64,000 bases of DNA from contig OY720102.1 in NCBI GenBank assembly GCA_963082875.1, positions 3,162,001-3,226,000 of the forward strand. Reading direction: 5' to 3'. The notes under the pieces were generated by a model. It had not been told where the DNA came from. It ran no database searches and worked only from the letters and a program-made list of their open reading frames with translations. Shown here in pieces: positions 63,078 through 64,000 of this stretch (position 1 is the stretch's first letter; every line of letters starts with the position of its first letter). The position numbers were made by a program, and so were the translations under genes. The DNA comes from Corella eumyota (taxonomy: Eukaryota > Chordata > Ascidiacea > Phlebobranchia > Corellidae).

Positions 63078-64000
63078 CATGCGAAAAATATTTAGAAGAA
63101 ATAACTAATTTACAAGCAACTTTGGTAAGTTTTGTGTTTGATTACAATGTATAACAAATGTTAATGTGTTACCTGTGTGTCTGTTTGTGTTTTTCATTAT
63201 TTCGTATCAATCTTTAAAGTTGGTGGTTAGATGTTACGTTCTCAAAAGCGTAATATTTTATCGTGATTTTTCGGTATTTTGTTTAAGTAAACTACTATCT
63301 AAATATTAACAGTACTGTAGTGTAGAGTTAATATTTCCTACACGTGTTAATTCTGCACTAATGTCAAACACAATAATCCAATGAATAGGCTATAATTTAA
63401 AATAATATATTTTGTTAGGATTCAACTTTATACAAAATGAACGAAGAAAATCAAGATAAAATCGTATTTCATAACGAGACCAACAATCCCTCACAAGATG
63501 ATTTAAAGCTTGATAATGAAAATAACTTGGCATGCAAACTTTTAGCAAGTGAAAATAATGTTAAAATGTTTGAATCTGATAAAAAAACTGACAATGCATT
63601 TTCTAACCTTTTTTTGGAAATAAAAAATATGGATGTTGAACTTGATGGCAATTTAACAAATTTAAAACAAGAAAACTGTGATAATCATAAACAAGATTTA
63701 AGCAAGTTAATTGCCAATAAAGAAGTAATTGACAGTGATGAAAATAAGTTAATTATTAAGGATTCAAAAAATATAAACTCGTTTGTGGATGAAATGAAAC
63801 AAAGTGTTGAAAATCTTGAGCAAAATGATAATGACTCAAATGAATCTAACTCAGAAGAGTCGGACTCAAGTGAGAGTGAATCCTCGAGTTCTGAATCTGA
63901 GTCGAGTTCAAGTGAAGAAGAAGACTTGCTTAGGGATGAAATTAATAAAAGAATGACGGAAAAACCTGAAGAAAAAACAGACGAAAAAATCATTTCAGTT
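63078..64000 (+). CDS. Acidic Ser/Glu-rich protein, partial, continues past the window
   Basis: Two exons are supported: 63078..63124 and 63419 to the window end. The reading frame CEKYLEEITNLQATL then DSTLYKMNEENQDK crosses the junction in phase and has a heptad-like pattern, so the first piece is probably coding with its own 5' exon(s) not identified. If exon 63419 is instead the first coding exon, translation would start at ATG 63437 (188 codons to the window edge); its acceptor TTTGTTAG could take a spliced leader. The visible protein is Asn/Asp/Glu-rich and near 63835-63930 becomes a Ser/Glu run (SESESSSS type), a likely CK2 target. No family recognised. Confidence 0.6.

Noticed and set aside
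1-64000. CRISPR array, operon or phage-type system
   Set aside because: All well-supported genes are eukaryotic with spliceosomal introns; there are no regularly spaced direct repeats with unique spacers.

Overview
The window looks like nuclear DNA of a tunicate, most likely a Ciona species. The background is AT-rich, introns are short and numerous with GT/AG ends, and the genes are vertebrate-like but compact. The palindrome TGACGTCA recurs throughout the non-coding DNA. No prokaryotic or organellar signature is seen. Species assignment is an inference from gene content and style; no search was run.

Layout. (1) 1-19.5 kb: two tandem RhoU/RhoV-type (Wrch/Chp) small GTPase genes on the + strand. 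The first lacks its first exon, which lies before the window (exons 679-5272). The second is complete (15834-19449, 259 aa). They are separated by about 10.5 kb that holds a tandem repeat, a convergent inverted pair of tRNA-Thr(CGT) genes and a SINE-like repeat. (2) 19.5-32.8 kb: about 13 kb with no recognisable gene, AT-rich, dotted with CRE-like and E-box palindromes. (3) 32.8-38.6 kb: a 15-exon gene for an LDL-receptor-class-A / seven-transmembrane receptor (893 aa model), with a SINE in intron 2, a GC-AG intron and an unusually long second extracellular loop. (4) 38.6-44.6 kb: no classical gene, but promoter-like and exon-like pieces, a large T/G minisatellite and tandemly duplicated exon-like cassettes. 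This may be a spliced non-coding or short-ORF locus. (5) 44.6-50.7 kb: on the - strand, an epsin-type endocytic adaptor with UIM, DPW and NPF motifs but no ENTH domain. It is head-to-head with (6) PSME4/PA200, the proteasome activator, at 50.7-56.7 kb on the + strand, which is almost intronless. (7) 57.8-62.6 kb: a 25-exon coiled-coil protein with a C-terminal membrane anchor. (8) 63.1-64 kb: the beginning of an acidic, serine-rich gene that runs off the window.

The main genes concern membrane and cytoskeleton signalling (Rho GTPases, epsin-like adaptor, GPCR, tail-anchored coiled coil) and protein turnover (PSME4). Apart from the tandem Rho pair and the shared epsin/PSME4 intergenic region, nothing indicates a common pathway. 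The strongest oddities are the ENTH-less epsin, the 26 exact TGACGTCA sites (several paired 20-22 bp apart), the gene-conversion-like tract and intron difference between the Rho duplicates, the intron-poor PSME4 with an extra acidic/serine segment, and the modular exon-like repeats at 42-44.6 kb.
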